15,723 nucleotides of DNA from an uncultured Candidatus Melainabacteria bacterium (GTDB lineage: Bacteria; Cyanobacteriota; Vampirovibrionia; LMEP-6097), in NCBI GenBank assembly GCA_937927525.1, contig CALBDR010000159.1:1-15723 (forward strand). The letters are read 5' to 3'. Below the pieces are notes generated by a model, which worked only from the letters and a program-made list of their open reading frames with translations, did no database searches and had not been told where the DNA came from. The position numbers were made by a program, and so were the translations under genes. Numbering within the stretch: the first letter of the stretch is position 1; every line of letters starts with the position of its first letter. Below are positions 4,817 through 12,412 of the stretch, piece by piece.

Positions 4817-7591
4817 ATGGCTTATTTTAAAACCTCAGCTGACTATATTAAAACACTTTTAAGTGAACTTGGACTTGAAAGCATTCTAGATATTTTCAAA
4901 GATATCCCTAAAGAATTAATTCTAAAACAAGAGCTAGAGCTTGAATCAGGACTAGAAGAGTGGGATTTGGTTAAACACTTTTCCAAACTAGCATCAGAGA
5001 ATAACTTTCAAATGAATAATTTTAAAGGAGCTGGTGTATATAGACACCATGTACCTTCTTTAGTTAAATATATTAGTTCTCGTGGCGAATTCCTCACCGC
5101 TTATACACCTTATCAAGCTGAAGTTAGCCAAGGTAGCCTCGAAGCAATTTATCTATTTCAATCTTTTATAGCAGATATTACAGGCATGGATTATGCAAAT
5201 GCCTCAATGTACGACGGTGCGACAGCATTTGCTGAAGCGATAACAATGTCTTATAGATTAAATAAAAAAAGAAAAATCTTTCTCTTAGGTAAGTTTCACC
5301 CTGAATATTTAGCAGTACTAGATAGCTACACTAAACCTCTTGAAATTGAATATCAGCTTATCAGTTCACTCGATGAGCTTGAAGAAAGTTCCACTTTGGC
5401 TATACAGAACCCTAATTTCCACGGAGAGCAAATTTCAAATAAAAAAAGAGAAATTCTAAAATCGAAAGTAGCAGAATTAAATCTCTTTCTTATTTACACA
5501 GTAAGTGAAGCTCTTGCCATGTTTTCTGACGATAAAGCTTCAGAACTTGGAGCTGAGATAGTCTGTGGTTCTGCACAATCGTTCGGCAATCCAGTTTTCT
5601 ATGGTGGTGCCCAAGTAGGTTTTATCTCTTCTAAACTTGCACACATAAGACAACTCCCTGGAAGAGTCGTCGGCAAAACCTCTGACAGGAGAGGCAATGA
5701 AGCCTATGTACTAACTTTCCAGACAAGAGAACAGCATATAAAAAGAGATAGAGCCAGCTCAAATATTTGTACAAATCAATCAATCCATGCTCTTTGCACA
5801 GCTACCTACTTAAAACTAATGGGTAAAAGTGGTTTAGAAAAAGTGGTTAAAGAAAATAAATTCAAAAGTGAATATTTAAAACACCTACTCAATGAATTTA
5901 TATTTATTGAAAGTAGCCCTAAGCAAAGCTTCAATGAATTTTTAGTGAGTCTCAGCACAGAAAATGAAAAGTTAATTGAGTTATTCACAGATATAGGAGT
6001 TAGCCTTACTGTCTTCAATAAAAATAGTACTAAAGAGTTTTTAATTACAGTTACAGAATTAAATTCAGAATCAGAAATAGAAAATTTCATTGAACAAATC
6101 AATGAAATCTCTGCAAGCAAAATTAACTTTAATTTTAAAGCTATTAAGGCTAAAGTGTTGCAAAGCTTAGATATTGACATCGATATGAATAGATATCAAT
6201 TTAAAGATGAAACGGAGCTTGAAGTATGTAGGTATTTTACAAATTTATCAAAACTAAACTTCTCAATAGATACCAATTTCTACCCTTTAGGTTCCTGCAC
6301 AATGAAGCATAACCCTAAAGTAAATGATGAAATTGCAAGCAACCATAACTGGACTGAAATTCATCCATACGAGAAAGATTCAAACTCCCAAGGAGTTTTA
6401 AAAATATACCAAGACTTAAATAGGTCACTTTGTGAGATTACAGGCTTTGATCAATTCAGCTTAGAACCTGCTGCTGGAGCACAAGGGGAGTTTTCAGCCT
6501 TATTAATGGCTAAAAAATATTTCAAAGACATTAATGAAAACCGTAACATTGTGATTGTTCCCGACTCAGCTCACGGTACAAATCCTGCAAGTGCAGTAAT
6601 GACAGGCTTTAAAGTAATAACTGTTAAATCAGCTGAAGATGGTGATGTTGACATGAGTCATCTAAAAGAAATTTGTGAAAAGCACAAAGAGAGTATAGCC
6701 GTTTTCATGCTCACCAATCCTAATACACTAGGCATTTTCAGCTCTAAAATCTTAGAAATCACATCTTCAATACATGATTGTGGCGGGCTTATGTACTACG
6801 ATGGTGCAAATTTAAACGCTATAGTTGGCGTTAGTCGCCCAGGGGATATGGGCTTTGACTTGATCCACTTAAATGTACATAAAACCTTTTCAACCCCACA
6901 CGGCGGTGGTGGTCCTGGAGCTGGTCCAGTAGGAGCAAAAAGAAAATTATGCAAATATTTACCTGGTCCTCAAATTAATATTAATAGCGAAGGTAATTTA
7001 TTCTGGGATTCTAAAACTTTCAAAGAAAGTAGTATAGGGAAAATCAGATCTTTTCATGGAAATTTCAATGTACTTATTAGAGCGCTAGCTTACATAAAAG
7101 CGAATGGTAGAGAGGGTATCGCCATGATTGGAAAAGTAGCATCACTACACGCAAACTACCTCCAAGAAAAAATCCGTCAAAGTCCCATTCTTTCAGGAAC
7201 TGATTTCTTCAAACCTTATTTCAATAAACTATGTAAGCATGAATTTATTATTAGTGTTAATAAACTAAAAAAAGAATTCAATATTTCAGCTTTAGATATC
7301 GCAAAAAGACTTTTAGATAAAGGAATACATGCACCAACCATCTACTTCCCAACCAATATACCAGAATGCTTAATGATAGAACCAACTGAAACAGAGTCAA
7401 AGGATAGTTTAGATAGTTTAGTAAAAGCTTTTGAAGAAATTATTACAGAAGCTCAAAGTGAAGCTGGTAGAGAAATTATTAAGACCGCTCCTCACAGCAC
7501 AAAGTTCTCTCGCTTCGATGAAGTCAAAGCGATAAAAGAACCTATCTTAAGTAAAGTCATGGAAGTTAAGGGCTCTGTTAAAAATGTTTGA
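4817..7591 (+). CDS. gcvP: Glycine dehydrogenase (P-protein), GcvPA-GcvPB fusion
   Basis: P-protein decarboxylates glycine with PLP and passes the aminomethyl group to the lipoyl arm of GcvH. The 924 residues split into an N-terminal GcvPA-like half (about 1-440, with GAGVYRHHVPS, TAYTPYQAEVSQGSLEAI, SMYDGATAFAEA) and a C-terminal GcvPB-like half (about 445-924, with GSCTMKHNPK at 492-501 and the PLP site VHKTFSTPHGGGGPG, Lys689). These motif versions are those of the two-subunit enzyme of Bacillus type, not of the long single-chain P-protein, which has GSCTMKLN and HKTFCIPHGG. The halves are joined by a short helical linker without stop or frameshift. The 3' end overlaps lipA by 8 bases. No SD is evident. 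Identity is certain; independent fusion is an inference from motif style. Confidence 0.97.
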   Translation: MAYFKTSADYIKTLLSELGLESILDIFKDIPKELILKQELELESGLEEWDLVKHFSKLASENNFQMNNFKGAGVYRHHVPSLVKYISSRGEFLTAYTPYQAEVSQGSLEAIYLFQSFIADITGMDYANASMYDGATAFAEAITMSYRLNKKRKIFLLGKFHPEYLAVLDSYTKPLEIEYQLISSLDELEESSTLAIQNPNFHGEQISNKKREILKSKVAELNLFLIYTVSEALAMFSDDKASELGAEIVCGSAQSFGNPVFYGGAQVGFISSKLAHIRQLPGRVVGKTSDRRGNEAYVLTFQTREQHIKRDRASSNICTNQSIHALCTATYLKLMGKSGLEKVVKENKFKSEYLKHLLNEFIFIESSPKQSFNEFLVSLSTENEKLIELFTDIGVSLTVFNKNSTKEFLITVTELNSESEIENFIEQINEISASKINFNFKAIKAKVLQSLDIDIDMNRYQFKDETELEVCRYFTNLSKLNFSIDTNFYPLGSCTMKHNPKVNDEIASNHNWTEIHPYEKDSNSQGVLKIYQDLNRSLCEITGFDQFSLEPAAGAQGEFSALLMAKKYFKDINENRNIVIVPDSAHGTNPASAVMTGFKVITVKSAEDGDVDMSHLKEICEKHKESIAVFMLTNPNTLGIFSSKILEITSSIHDCGGLMYYDGANLNAIVGVSRPGDMGFDLIHLNVHKTFSTPHGGGGPGAGPVGAKRKLCKYLPGPQININSEGNLFWDSKTFKESSIGKIRSFHGNFNVLIRALAYIKANGREGIAMIGKVASLHANYLQEKIRQSPILSGTDFFKPYFNKLCKHEFIISVNKLKKEFNISALDIAKRLLDKGIHAPTIYFPTNIPECLMIEPTETESKDSLDSLVKAFEEIITEAQSEAGREIIKTAPHSTKFSRFDEVKAIKEPILSKVMEVKGSVKNV

Positions 7592-8516
7592 TGAGTCTCG
7601 GAATCCTTTTACTGTTCCAAAAGAAAAACTACCTCGACTCCCTAAATGGTTAAGGAATAGTATCCCTAAATTTAAATTTGATGAACTTATAGAAAAAATG
7701 CCATTAAATGGTATGACAACAGTCTGTAAAGAAGCTATGTGTCCTAACCGCGGTGAATGTATCTCAAGAGGAATAGTCACGGTCATGATACTAGGAAGTG
7801 AATGTACCAGAGCTTGCACATTTTGTGCAGTTGATAGAAACGAACCTCTTCCCGTAGATCCTAATGAACCACAAAAGATGCTCGATATGGTTAATTACAT
7901 GGACCCACTTAAATACGTAGTTATAACTGCTCCGACAAGAGATGATTTATTTGATGGTGGTGCTAGTCAATTCAGGAAAGTAACAGAACATATTAAAGTT
8001 CATAGACCTGATGTAAAACTTGAATTATTAATCCCAGACTTTCAAAACCAAGACTTTGCCTTTGATGAAATCATTGCAGCAAAACCAGATATGCTTTGCT
8101 TTGATATCCAGACTGTAAAAGAGCTCTACAAATGGGTAAGACCAGGTTTCAGCTACGCTAAAGCTTTAAACCTCTTTAGTTATTTTAAGGAAAAAGCTCC
8201 AGACCTAAACCTGAAAAGTGGCATTATGCTAGGTTTGGGTGAAAGAAAAGAAGAAATTATAAATTTAATGAAAGAGCTTTATTACCATGGAGTTCGCTAT
8301 GTCACTCTAGGACAATACTTAAAACCTCCAGAGATGAAGTTACCTGTAATTGAATATGTCTCAGAAGATACTTATGAATATTATCGCAAGCAAGCCCAAA
8401 AAATTGGTCTCTGGATCCAAGCTTCACCACTAACTAGAAGTAGCTATCTGGCTGATCAATTCTTTGAGAACTCTGAAGAAAAGGAAGCTCTTATAAATGC
8501 TTCACCCTATGCTTAG
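7584..8516 (+). CDS. lipA: Lipoyl synthase LipA
   Basis: LipA is a radical-SAM enzyme that inserts sulfur at C6 and C8 of protein-bound octanoyl groups to make lipoyl. Both clusters are present: the auxiliary-cluster cysteines Cys48-x4-Cys53-x5-Cys59 (CKEAMCPNRGEC), the radical-SAM cysteines Cys74-x3-Cys78-x2-Cys81 (CTRACTFC), and the C-terminal RSSY (285-288), whose serine completes the auxiliary cluster. The GLGE and GQYL motifs are also present. Two normally strict segments are divergent. ITSVxRDDLxDGGA reads ITAPTRDDLFDGGA, and the usual HNxETV reads FDIQTV. The 310-residue length is normal. It overlaps gcvP by 8 bases and the next gene by 20, so it sits inside the glycine cleavage operon, where GcvH is its obvious substrate. 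Confidence 0.96.
   Translation: MFDESRNPFTVPKEKLPRLPKWLRNSIPKFKFDELIEKMPLNGMTTVCKEAMCPNRGECISRGIVTVMILGSECTRACTFCAVDRNEPLPVDPNEPQKMLDMVNYMDPLKYVVITAPTRDDLFDGGASQFRKVTEHIKVHRPDVKLELLIPDFQNQDFAFDEIIAAKPDMLCFDIQTVKELYKWVRPGFSYAKALNLFSYFKEKAPDLNLKSGIMLGLGERKEEIINLMKELYYHGVRYVTLGQYLKPPEMKLPVIEYVSEDTYEYYRKQAQKIGLWIQASPLTRSSYLADQFFENSEEKEALINASPYA
8481..8487 (+). promoter_or_regulatory. Ribosome binding site supporting the LipM/LplA-like start
   Basis: AAGGAAG lies 9 bases before the ATG at 8497, inside the end of lipA. TAA immediately precedes that ATG in frame (8494-8496), so no longer N-terminus is possible. This supports 8497 over the in-frame ATG at 8509. Confidence 0.55.
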
Positions 8517-9198
8517 AGACCAAGCTCTGCTTGAATTTGCCAACAGCAATTTTCATAAAAATGATTTCCTAACCTTCTTTTATACCTGGGATAAAAGAAC
8601 TGTATCGTTAGGGAAAGTGCAAAGAAATTCAAAAGAAGCTATAGCAGAAGCTTTCAGTAAAAACATTCCAGTAACGAAAAGACCGAGTGGCGGTAAAGCA
8701 GTTATTCATGGAGAAGATATTTGTTTTACAGTCATTGCAAAGCAAAACCACCCAGAATTCGGTGGCTCTCTTTTAGAGTCTTATTCTAAAGTAATGCATT
8801 TTCTAATAAAATTTTTAAATACATTTTTTAAATCGAAATATCAATGGAACACAGAAATAGAACTCAAAAGAAAAAATAACAATTGTTCAAAGCCTAACAC
8901 AGAGGCTAATAAGATTAATTGTTTTACCAATAGCATAAACTGTGAAGGAGTTATTAAACTAGGGCGTCCAAAAGAAAAAGAAGTAAAAATCTTAGGTGCC
9001 GCTCAAAGTATGTATGTAAATTCCTTTCTTCAACAAGGTTCACTCTTAGTTAACAATAAATCTCTAATCATTGAGAAAAATAGATTGAGCTTCGAAGAAG
9101 ATTTAAAATCACTAGTTGATATTTATAACAATGCTCAAAATATTGATCTTCAAAAACTTTGCCAGCAACTAAATCAAGAATTGCAAGCTAAAATATGA
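8497..9198 (+). CDS. Lipoate-protein ligase/octanoyltransferase family protein, LipM-like
   Basis: This 233-residue cofactor-transferase-fold protein carries KRPSGGKAVIHGEDICFTV (61-79), the RRxxGGxAVxHxxE signature of LplA/LipM/LipL, and KILGAAQ (164-170), which contains the conserved lysine that positions the acyl carbonyl. NCF at 141-143 gives Cys142 at about the place of the catalytic cysteine of Bacillus-type octanoyltransferase LipM, which LplA lacks. The favoured role is therefore octanoyl transfer from acyl carrier protein to GcvH, supplying the substrate of LipA. A lipoate ligase role is the alternative. The N-terminus is about 15-20 residues shorter than typical and begins directly at MLRDQALLEFA (usual MAxDEALL). 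An asparagine/lysine-rich insertion lies around 122-140. It overlaps lipA by 20 bases and the next gene by 4 (ATGA). Confidence 0.85.
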   Translation: MLHPMLRDQALLEFANSNFHKNDFLTFFYTWDKRTVSLGKVQRNSKEAIAEAFSKNIPVTKRPSGGKAVIHGEDICFTVIAKQNHPEFGGSLLESYSKVMHFLIKFLNTFFKSKYQWNTEIELKRKNNNCSKPNTEANKINCFTNSINCEGVIKLGRPKEKEVKILGAAQSMYVNSFLQQGSLLVNNKSLIIEKNRLSFEEDLKSLVDIYNNAQNIDLQKLCQQLNQELQAKI

Positions 9199-10421
9199 AT
9201 ATGAACCACTCTAAATCTTTTGTAATAATAGGTGCTGGTCCAGCAGGGTATCAAACCGCTTTAGAGCTAAGGAAACTCGATAAAGAATCTCAAATTTATT
9301 TATTTGAAAAAGATAGAGCAGGCGGAGCCTGCTTACACTATGGCTGCATCCCCAGCAAACAATTACAAAGTATAGAATCAGAGGCAGACTACTTAAAAAC
9401 CCTAAAAAAAAACAAAACTCTTTTAGAAAAAGGTTTACTAACTAAATTCAAAGAACAGAATATTAATTTTATCAATGAAGAAGCTAATTATAGCTATGAC
9501 GAAAAGTTAGACAAATTCATCATCAAGAGCAAGTCACAAAACCTAAAATGTGATTACTTAATTCTAGCTCTCGGTTCAAAACCCAGAAAATTAAATATTA
9601 AAACTAAAAAAGAAATCATAGACAGTGACATATTTTTCTCTGAAGAATACTTAAGTAAAGGCTTCCATAATTCATATTGTTTCATAGGCGGTGGCTATAT
9701 CGCTGTAGAGCTAGCATCAATGCTTGCAAGCCTTGGCAAGAAAGTTAGAATACTTGAAAAAGAAGCTGAGATTTTAAATTTTTTAGATAGTAAGGCTAGA
9801 GATTTAATAAAAAACAACTTAAAGAAACAAGGAATTAAAATTGAAACAGGCTTAGAGATTATAAATTTTGATGAGATTGAAGAAGAGATTATCTTTGAAG
9901 CCATTGGTAGAGAAGCCGTAAAAATAAATTCAAATGAAGCTATGGAGCAGGTTTCAAACAAGAAATTATTTACAATCGGTGACATGGATACAGAAATACC
10001 TTTAGCTCACTTAGCCTACGCTCAAGCAAGAGAGCTTGCGGCTAAAATATATGCTAAGGATTTACAAAAACACAATCTAGACCTGGTCCCACAGGTGATT
10101 TTCACGATACCTGAGTTTGCTCATATTGGACCATCACTTAAAAAATTAGATACAGAGAAAAAAGATAATTATGAAGTCATTGAAAAGTCTTGGGCTAGCA
10201 ATGCTAAAGCTCGAATCACAAAAAATGATAGAGGTTATTTTAGGTTAATCATAGAAAAAAAGACTCGAAAAATACTTGCATGTACTTTAATTGGGAAAGG
10301 AGCTACAGACTTGATCTCAGTAATTATCCCACCCATCAACCTTGGCTTAAGTCTAGATGAATTGTCAAGCATGATCTTCCCACATCCTACGCTGGGGGAG
10401 ATTTTCATTGAAACAACATAA
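9195..10421 (+). CDS. lpd: Dihydrolipoamide dehydrogenase (L-protein), shortened
   Basis: This pyridine nucleotide-disulfide oxidoreductase should reoxidise dihydrolipoyl-GcvH with NAD+. It has the FAD motif GAGPAG (13-18), the redox disulfide GGACLHYGCIPSK with Cys46 and Cys51, an NAD-binding GGGYIAVE segment, the second FAD motif FTIGDMD, and the C-terminal FPHPTLGE, which provides the His-Glu catalytic pair of the dimer interface. At 408 residues it is about 50-65 shorter than typical Lpd. The missing part is mainly the end of the NAD domain: after LEIINFDEIEEE it goes straight to IIFEAIGREA (usual VLVAxGRxPN), and few residues separate that from FTIGD. All catalytic residues remain, so it is probably functional. 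Another lipoyl- or disulfide-reductase role is possible, but the operon position strongly suggests the L-protein. Met1 overlaps the upstream stop; Met3 is also possible. Confidence 0.88.
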   Translation: MNMNHSKSFVIIGAGPAGYQTALELRKLDKESQIYLFEKDRAGGACLHYGCIPSKQLQSIESEADYLKTLKKNKTLLEKGLLTKFKEQNINFINEEANYSYDEKLDKFIIKSKSQNLKCDYLILALGSKPRKLNIKTKKEIIDSDIFFSEEYLSKGFHNSYCFIGGGYIAVELASMLASLGKKVRILEKEAEILNFLDSKARDLIKNNLKKQGIKIETGLEIINFDEIEEEIIFEAIGREAVKINSNEAMEQVSNKKLFTIGDMDTEIPLAHLAYAQARELAAKIYAKDLQKHNLDLVPQVIFTIPEFAHIGPSLKKLDTEKKDNYEVIEKSWASNAKARITKNDRGYFRLIIEKKTRKILACTLIGKGATDLISVIIPPINLGLSLDELSSMIFPHPTLGEIFIETT

Positions 10422-10437
10422 GCTTAGATATAGCTAG

Positions 10438-10443
10438 TATAAT
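10438..10443 (+). promoter_or_regulatory. Putative internal -10 box before gcvT (possible leaderless start)
   Basis: A perfect TATAAT lies in the 28-base gap between the L-protein gene and gcvT, the only real gap inside the operon. It ends exactly 6 bases before the gcvT ATG, so transcription would start at or next to the ATG. No SD precedes gcvT. The nearest TTGAAA (10408-10413) is 24 bases away, too far for a normal -35. Confidence 0.4.
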
Positions 10444-10449
10444 GAAATT

Positions 10450-11550
10450 ATGGCAAAGCCAATATCCCACGAATATAACCTTGAAGTGAAAGCTCAAGTT
10501 GAAGACTTTCATGGTTGGTCAATGCCCATCTCTTATTCTGGAATAATTGATGAATATTTATTCACAAGAGAGTCTGCTTCACTTTTCGATGTTTCCCATA
10601 TGGGAAGACTATTAGTCACAGGTTCTGAAGCTAGTAAATATCTGGATCACCTCATAACGAATAACGTAACTAAGCTCAAAGTAAATAAAGCTTTGTATAC
10701 TATGCTCTTAAATCAGGACTCTGGAATCATCGATGATTTAATTATCTACAAACTTGAAACTGAAAAGTATTTTATAGTTTGCAATGCTGCAAATAAGACG
10801 AAAGTCATAAGTCACTGTGAAAAAGAATTAAATAATTTCTCAGCTAAATTAATGGATCTATCTGATAAAGTCGCACAAATCGCTATTCAAGGACCTAAAG
10901 CTAAAGCATTAACCGAAAAGTATTTGAAACTTGAAAACAGCATCCCATACTTTAACTTTAAGGAAATAGACTTCGCTGGAGAAAAATTATTAATCACAGC
11001 AACTGGCTATACCGGTGAAAAAGGTTATGAGCTCTATGCTAAAGCTGATACTTTAATGCACATCTGGAGAGAACTCTTAAAAAACCCTGAGCTTAGGTGT
11101 GCTGGCTTAGGAGCAAGAGACTTACTTCGTTTAGAGGCTGGTTATTGCCTGCATGGCAATGATATCGATGAAAGCACCAGCCCTATTGAAGCTGGTCTTG
11201 ACTGGACTGTAGATTTTTCAAAAGATAATTTTATCGGCAAGGAAAACGCTAAACGTAAAAGCAAAATTCTAAAAGGCTTAGTTTTCCCAGAAGCTCAACG
11301 CTTAATTCCACGCCATGAAACCAAGGTCTTCAATGAAGCTGAAGAAGAAATAGGAGAAATCACCAGTGGCTGCTTCTCACAAATATTAAACAGAGCTATA
11401 GCTCTTTGTTATGTTAAAAACTTGAATCATGAAAATTCAAAAATAGTTAATGTGAAAATAAGGAATAAAATCTTCATAGCAGAATTATCCCCTACATGGT
11501 TTTATCGTAATATAAAAGGTAAAGAAATTAGTTATGAAAAAGTATTTTAA
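10450..11550 (+). CDS. gcvT: Aminomethyltransferase GcvT (T-protein)
   Basis: T-protein moves the methylene unit from aminomethyl-lipoyl-GcvH to tetrahydrofolate and releases ammonia. The 366 residues show the family pattern: DFHGWSMPISYSGIIDEYLFTRESASLFDVSHMG (19-52), YTMLLNQDSGIIDDLIIY (83-100) with the conserved folate-binding Asp pair 95-96, a GYTGEKGYEL segment, and GARDLLRLEAGYCLHGNDIDESTSPIEAGLDW. The C-terminal barrel domain is present, with the expected EIGEITSGCFSQILNRAIALCYV. Length is normal. The start is preceded by TATAATGAAATT and no SD. The end overlaps gcvH by 17 bases, which suggests coupled translation. No truncation is seen. Confidence 0.96.
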   Translation: MAKPISHEYNLEVKAQVEDFHGWSMPISYSGIIDEYLFTRESASLFDVSHMGRLLVTGSEASKYLDHLITNNVTKLKVNKALYTMLLNQDSGIIDDLIIYKLETEKYFIVCNAANKTKVISHCEKELNNFSAKLMDLSDKVAQIAIQGPKAKALTEKYLKLENSIPYFNFKEIDFAGEKLLITATGYTGEKGYELYAKADTLMHIWRELLKNPELRCAGLGARDLLRLEAGYCLHGNDIDESTSPIEAGLDWTVDFSKDNFIGKENAKRKSKILKGLVFPEAQRLIPRHETKVFNEAEEEIGEITSGCFSQILNRAIALCYVKNLNHENSKIVNVKIRNKIFIAELSPTWFYRNIKGKEISYEKVF

Positions 11551-11890
11551 AACTCACGAGTGGCTAGAAAAAACAGAAGAAGAAAATATTTATAAACTCG
11601 GTATAAGTGAACACGCTGTTACAAAACTAGGCGATGTCGTTTTCATAGAAAAAGTAGAAAATGAAAGCTTTGAAGCTGGCGAGACAGTTTTAATACTTGA
11701 GTCAGTTAAAGCTGTTGCAGATGTTTATACACCAGATGCTGCAAGTGTTCATAGTTATAATGAAGATTTAATTGAGAATCCAGAAAAACTTAATCATAAT
11801 GATTACCTCATATCTCTAAAAATTGAAAACCCTAGCATCTATGAAAGTGCTATGGATTTAGCAAGTTACGAGGCTCAAATAGAAGATTAA
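11534..11890 (+). CDS. gcvH: Glycine cleavage system H-protein
   Basis: GcvH is the lipoylated carrier that visits the P, T and L proteins. The 118 residues have KYFKTHEWLEK at the start, GISEHAVTKLGDVVFIEKVE in the first half-barrel, and ILESVKAVADVYTP (54-67) with the lipoyl acceptor Lys59 in the invariant ESVKA hairpin. The C-terminal helix region (NHNDYLISLKIENPSIYESAMDLASYEAQIED) is present. The usual IT-x-x-A-x-x-x-LGDIV-x-V reads IS-x-x-A-V-T-K-LGDVVFI, a mild divergence. It is the last gene of the operon and its stop overlaps the stop of a convergent unknown gene. It is the only recognisable lipoyl domain in the window, so the two lipoylation genes upstream presumably act on it. Confidence 0.96.
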   Translation: MKKYFKTHEWLEKTEEENIYKLGISEHAVTKLGDVVFIEKVENESFEAGETVLILESVKAVADVYTPDAASVHSYNEDLIENPEKLNHNDYLISLKIENPSIYESAMDLASYEAQIED

Positions 11891-12234
11891 AGTAAATCAA
11901 TAACTCTTTTTTGCTTATTAGCCTGCTTTTTAATCGCATTCAGGATCGGGTTTAAACCTTGCCTAGCTTCAAGATTATTAACAGCATATAAAACACTTAA
12001 ATAATTAAAGGCCGGGAGCTCAATCTGCTCTAATTTATTAGACTTTAATTTAGTATTAATAAACAAATCATGAGTTCTCTTGCCTTTACTGATAGTCTCA
12101 TTTATTTGTTCTTTAATTTTGGCGACCTCTTCTTCTGAGATGACTAATTCAGCTTTATTTAAAGCGCTATAAATATCAAATTCAGCAATTTTTTGCAGAT
12201 CAATATCCGCAAGATTAAATCTTTCGTCCTTCAT
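11887..12234 (-). CDS. Unknown 115-residue helical protein
   Basis: I do not recognise this protein. It is soluble-looking, highly charged and predicted mostly helical, with alternating Lys/Glu segments (LVISEEEVAKIKEQINETISKGKRTHDLF) and a basic C-terminus (LNAIKKQANKQKRVIDLL). No signal peptide or TM segment is seen. A good ribosome site, GGAG at 12245-12248, lies 10 bases before the ATG at 12234, one of the better SD sequences in the window and good evidence that the gene is real. Its TAA stop overlaps the gcvH stop in the opposite direction (11887-11890), leaving no room for a terminator between the convergent genes. Upstream lies a 23-base hairpin (12258-12280) that would be in the leader. 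Confidence 0.65.
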   Translation of the reverse strand: MKDERFNLADIDLQKIAEFDIYSALNKAELVISEEEVAKIKEQINETISKGKRTHDLFINTKLKSNKLEQIELPAFNYLSVLYAVNNLEARQGLNPILNAIKKQANKQKRVIDLL

Positions 12235-12257
12235 GTCTTAAAATCTCCGATAAAGCT

Positions 12258-12280
12258 ATAAGTGGAGCTTCCACCCTTAT
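12258..12280. repeat. Inverted repeat in the leader of the 115-residue gene
   Basis: ATAAGTGGA (12258-12266) pairs with TCCAC (12270-12274) and TTAT (12277-12280), giving nine pairs, a 3-base loop and a two-base CC bulge. It lies 24 bases upstream of the ATG at 12234, just downstream of a TATATAA on the minus strand. It could be an operator or a leader hairpin. No T-run follows, so a terminator is unlikely. Confidence 0.4.
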
Positions 12281-12316
12281 ATAGATACGCGAGGACTTAT
12301 TTTGACTAGGGTTTTC

Positions 12317-12331
12317 TTAACTGAGAGTTAA
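12317..12331. repeat. Short inverted repeat after the 26-residue peptide gene
   Basis: TTAACT and AGTTAA are perfect 6-bp arms around GAG. The repeat starts right at the stop codon of the 26-residue ORF. On the minus strand it is followed by GAAAA rather than a T-run, so it may stabilise an mRNA end but is not a standard terminator. Confidence 0.3.
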
Positions 12332-12412
12332 TTAATCTTGAAAGGCTAACCAGAAGCCTAAAGCTGCAATTGAAACAATTCCACCATTAAATAAAATATT
12401 TTCTAAAGTCAT
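12332..12412 (-). CDS. 26-residue single-TM peptide, translationally coupled
   Basis: This very small ORF encodes MTLENILFNGGIVSIAALGFWLAFQD. Residues 6-24 form a hydrophobic helix long enough to cross a membrane, with a short acidic N-terminus and an uncharged to acidic C-terminus. Its ATG overlaps the TGA stop of the 70-residue membrane protein (ATGA at 12409-12412), the same coupling used elsewhere in this window. Position, hydrophobicity and coupling support a real gene, but the length is so short that chance is possible. The function is unknown. It could be a partner subunit of the 70-residue protein or a small membrane-active peptide. Confidence 0.45.
   Translation of the reverse strand: MTLENILFNGGIVSIAALGFWLAFQD

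Noticed and set aside
5806..6180. Minus-strand open frame of 124 codons inside gcvP
   Set aside because: It lies opposite a conserved gene and has serine/leucine-rich composition typical of antisense frames in AT-rich genes.
7407..7424. Tandem GATAGTTTA repeat in gcvP
   Set aside because: Only two copies encoding DSLDSL in a helical region; too short to be meaningful.
7547..7819. Minus-strand open frames opposite the lipA start (7547-7819), inside nadA (1027-1212) and inside the L-protein gene (9695-9985)
   Set aside because: All are antisense shadows of well-supported genes with no independent features.
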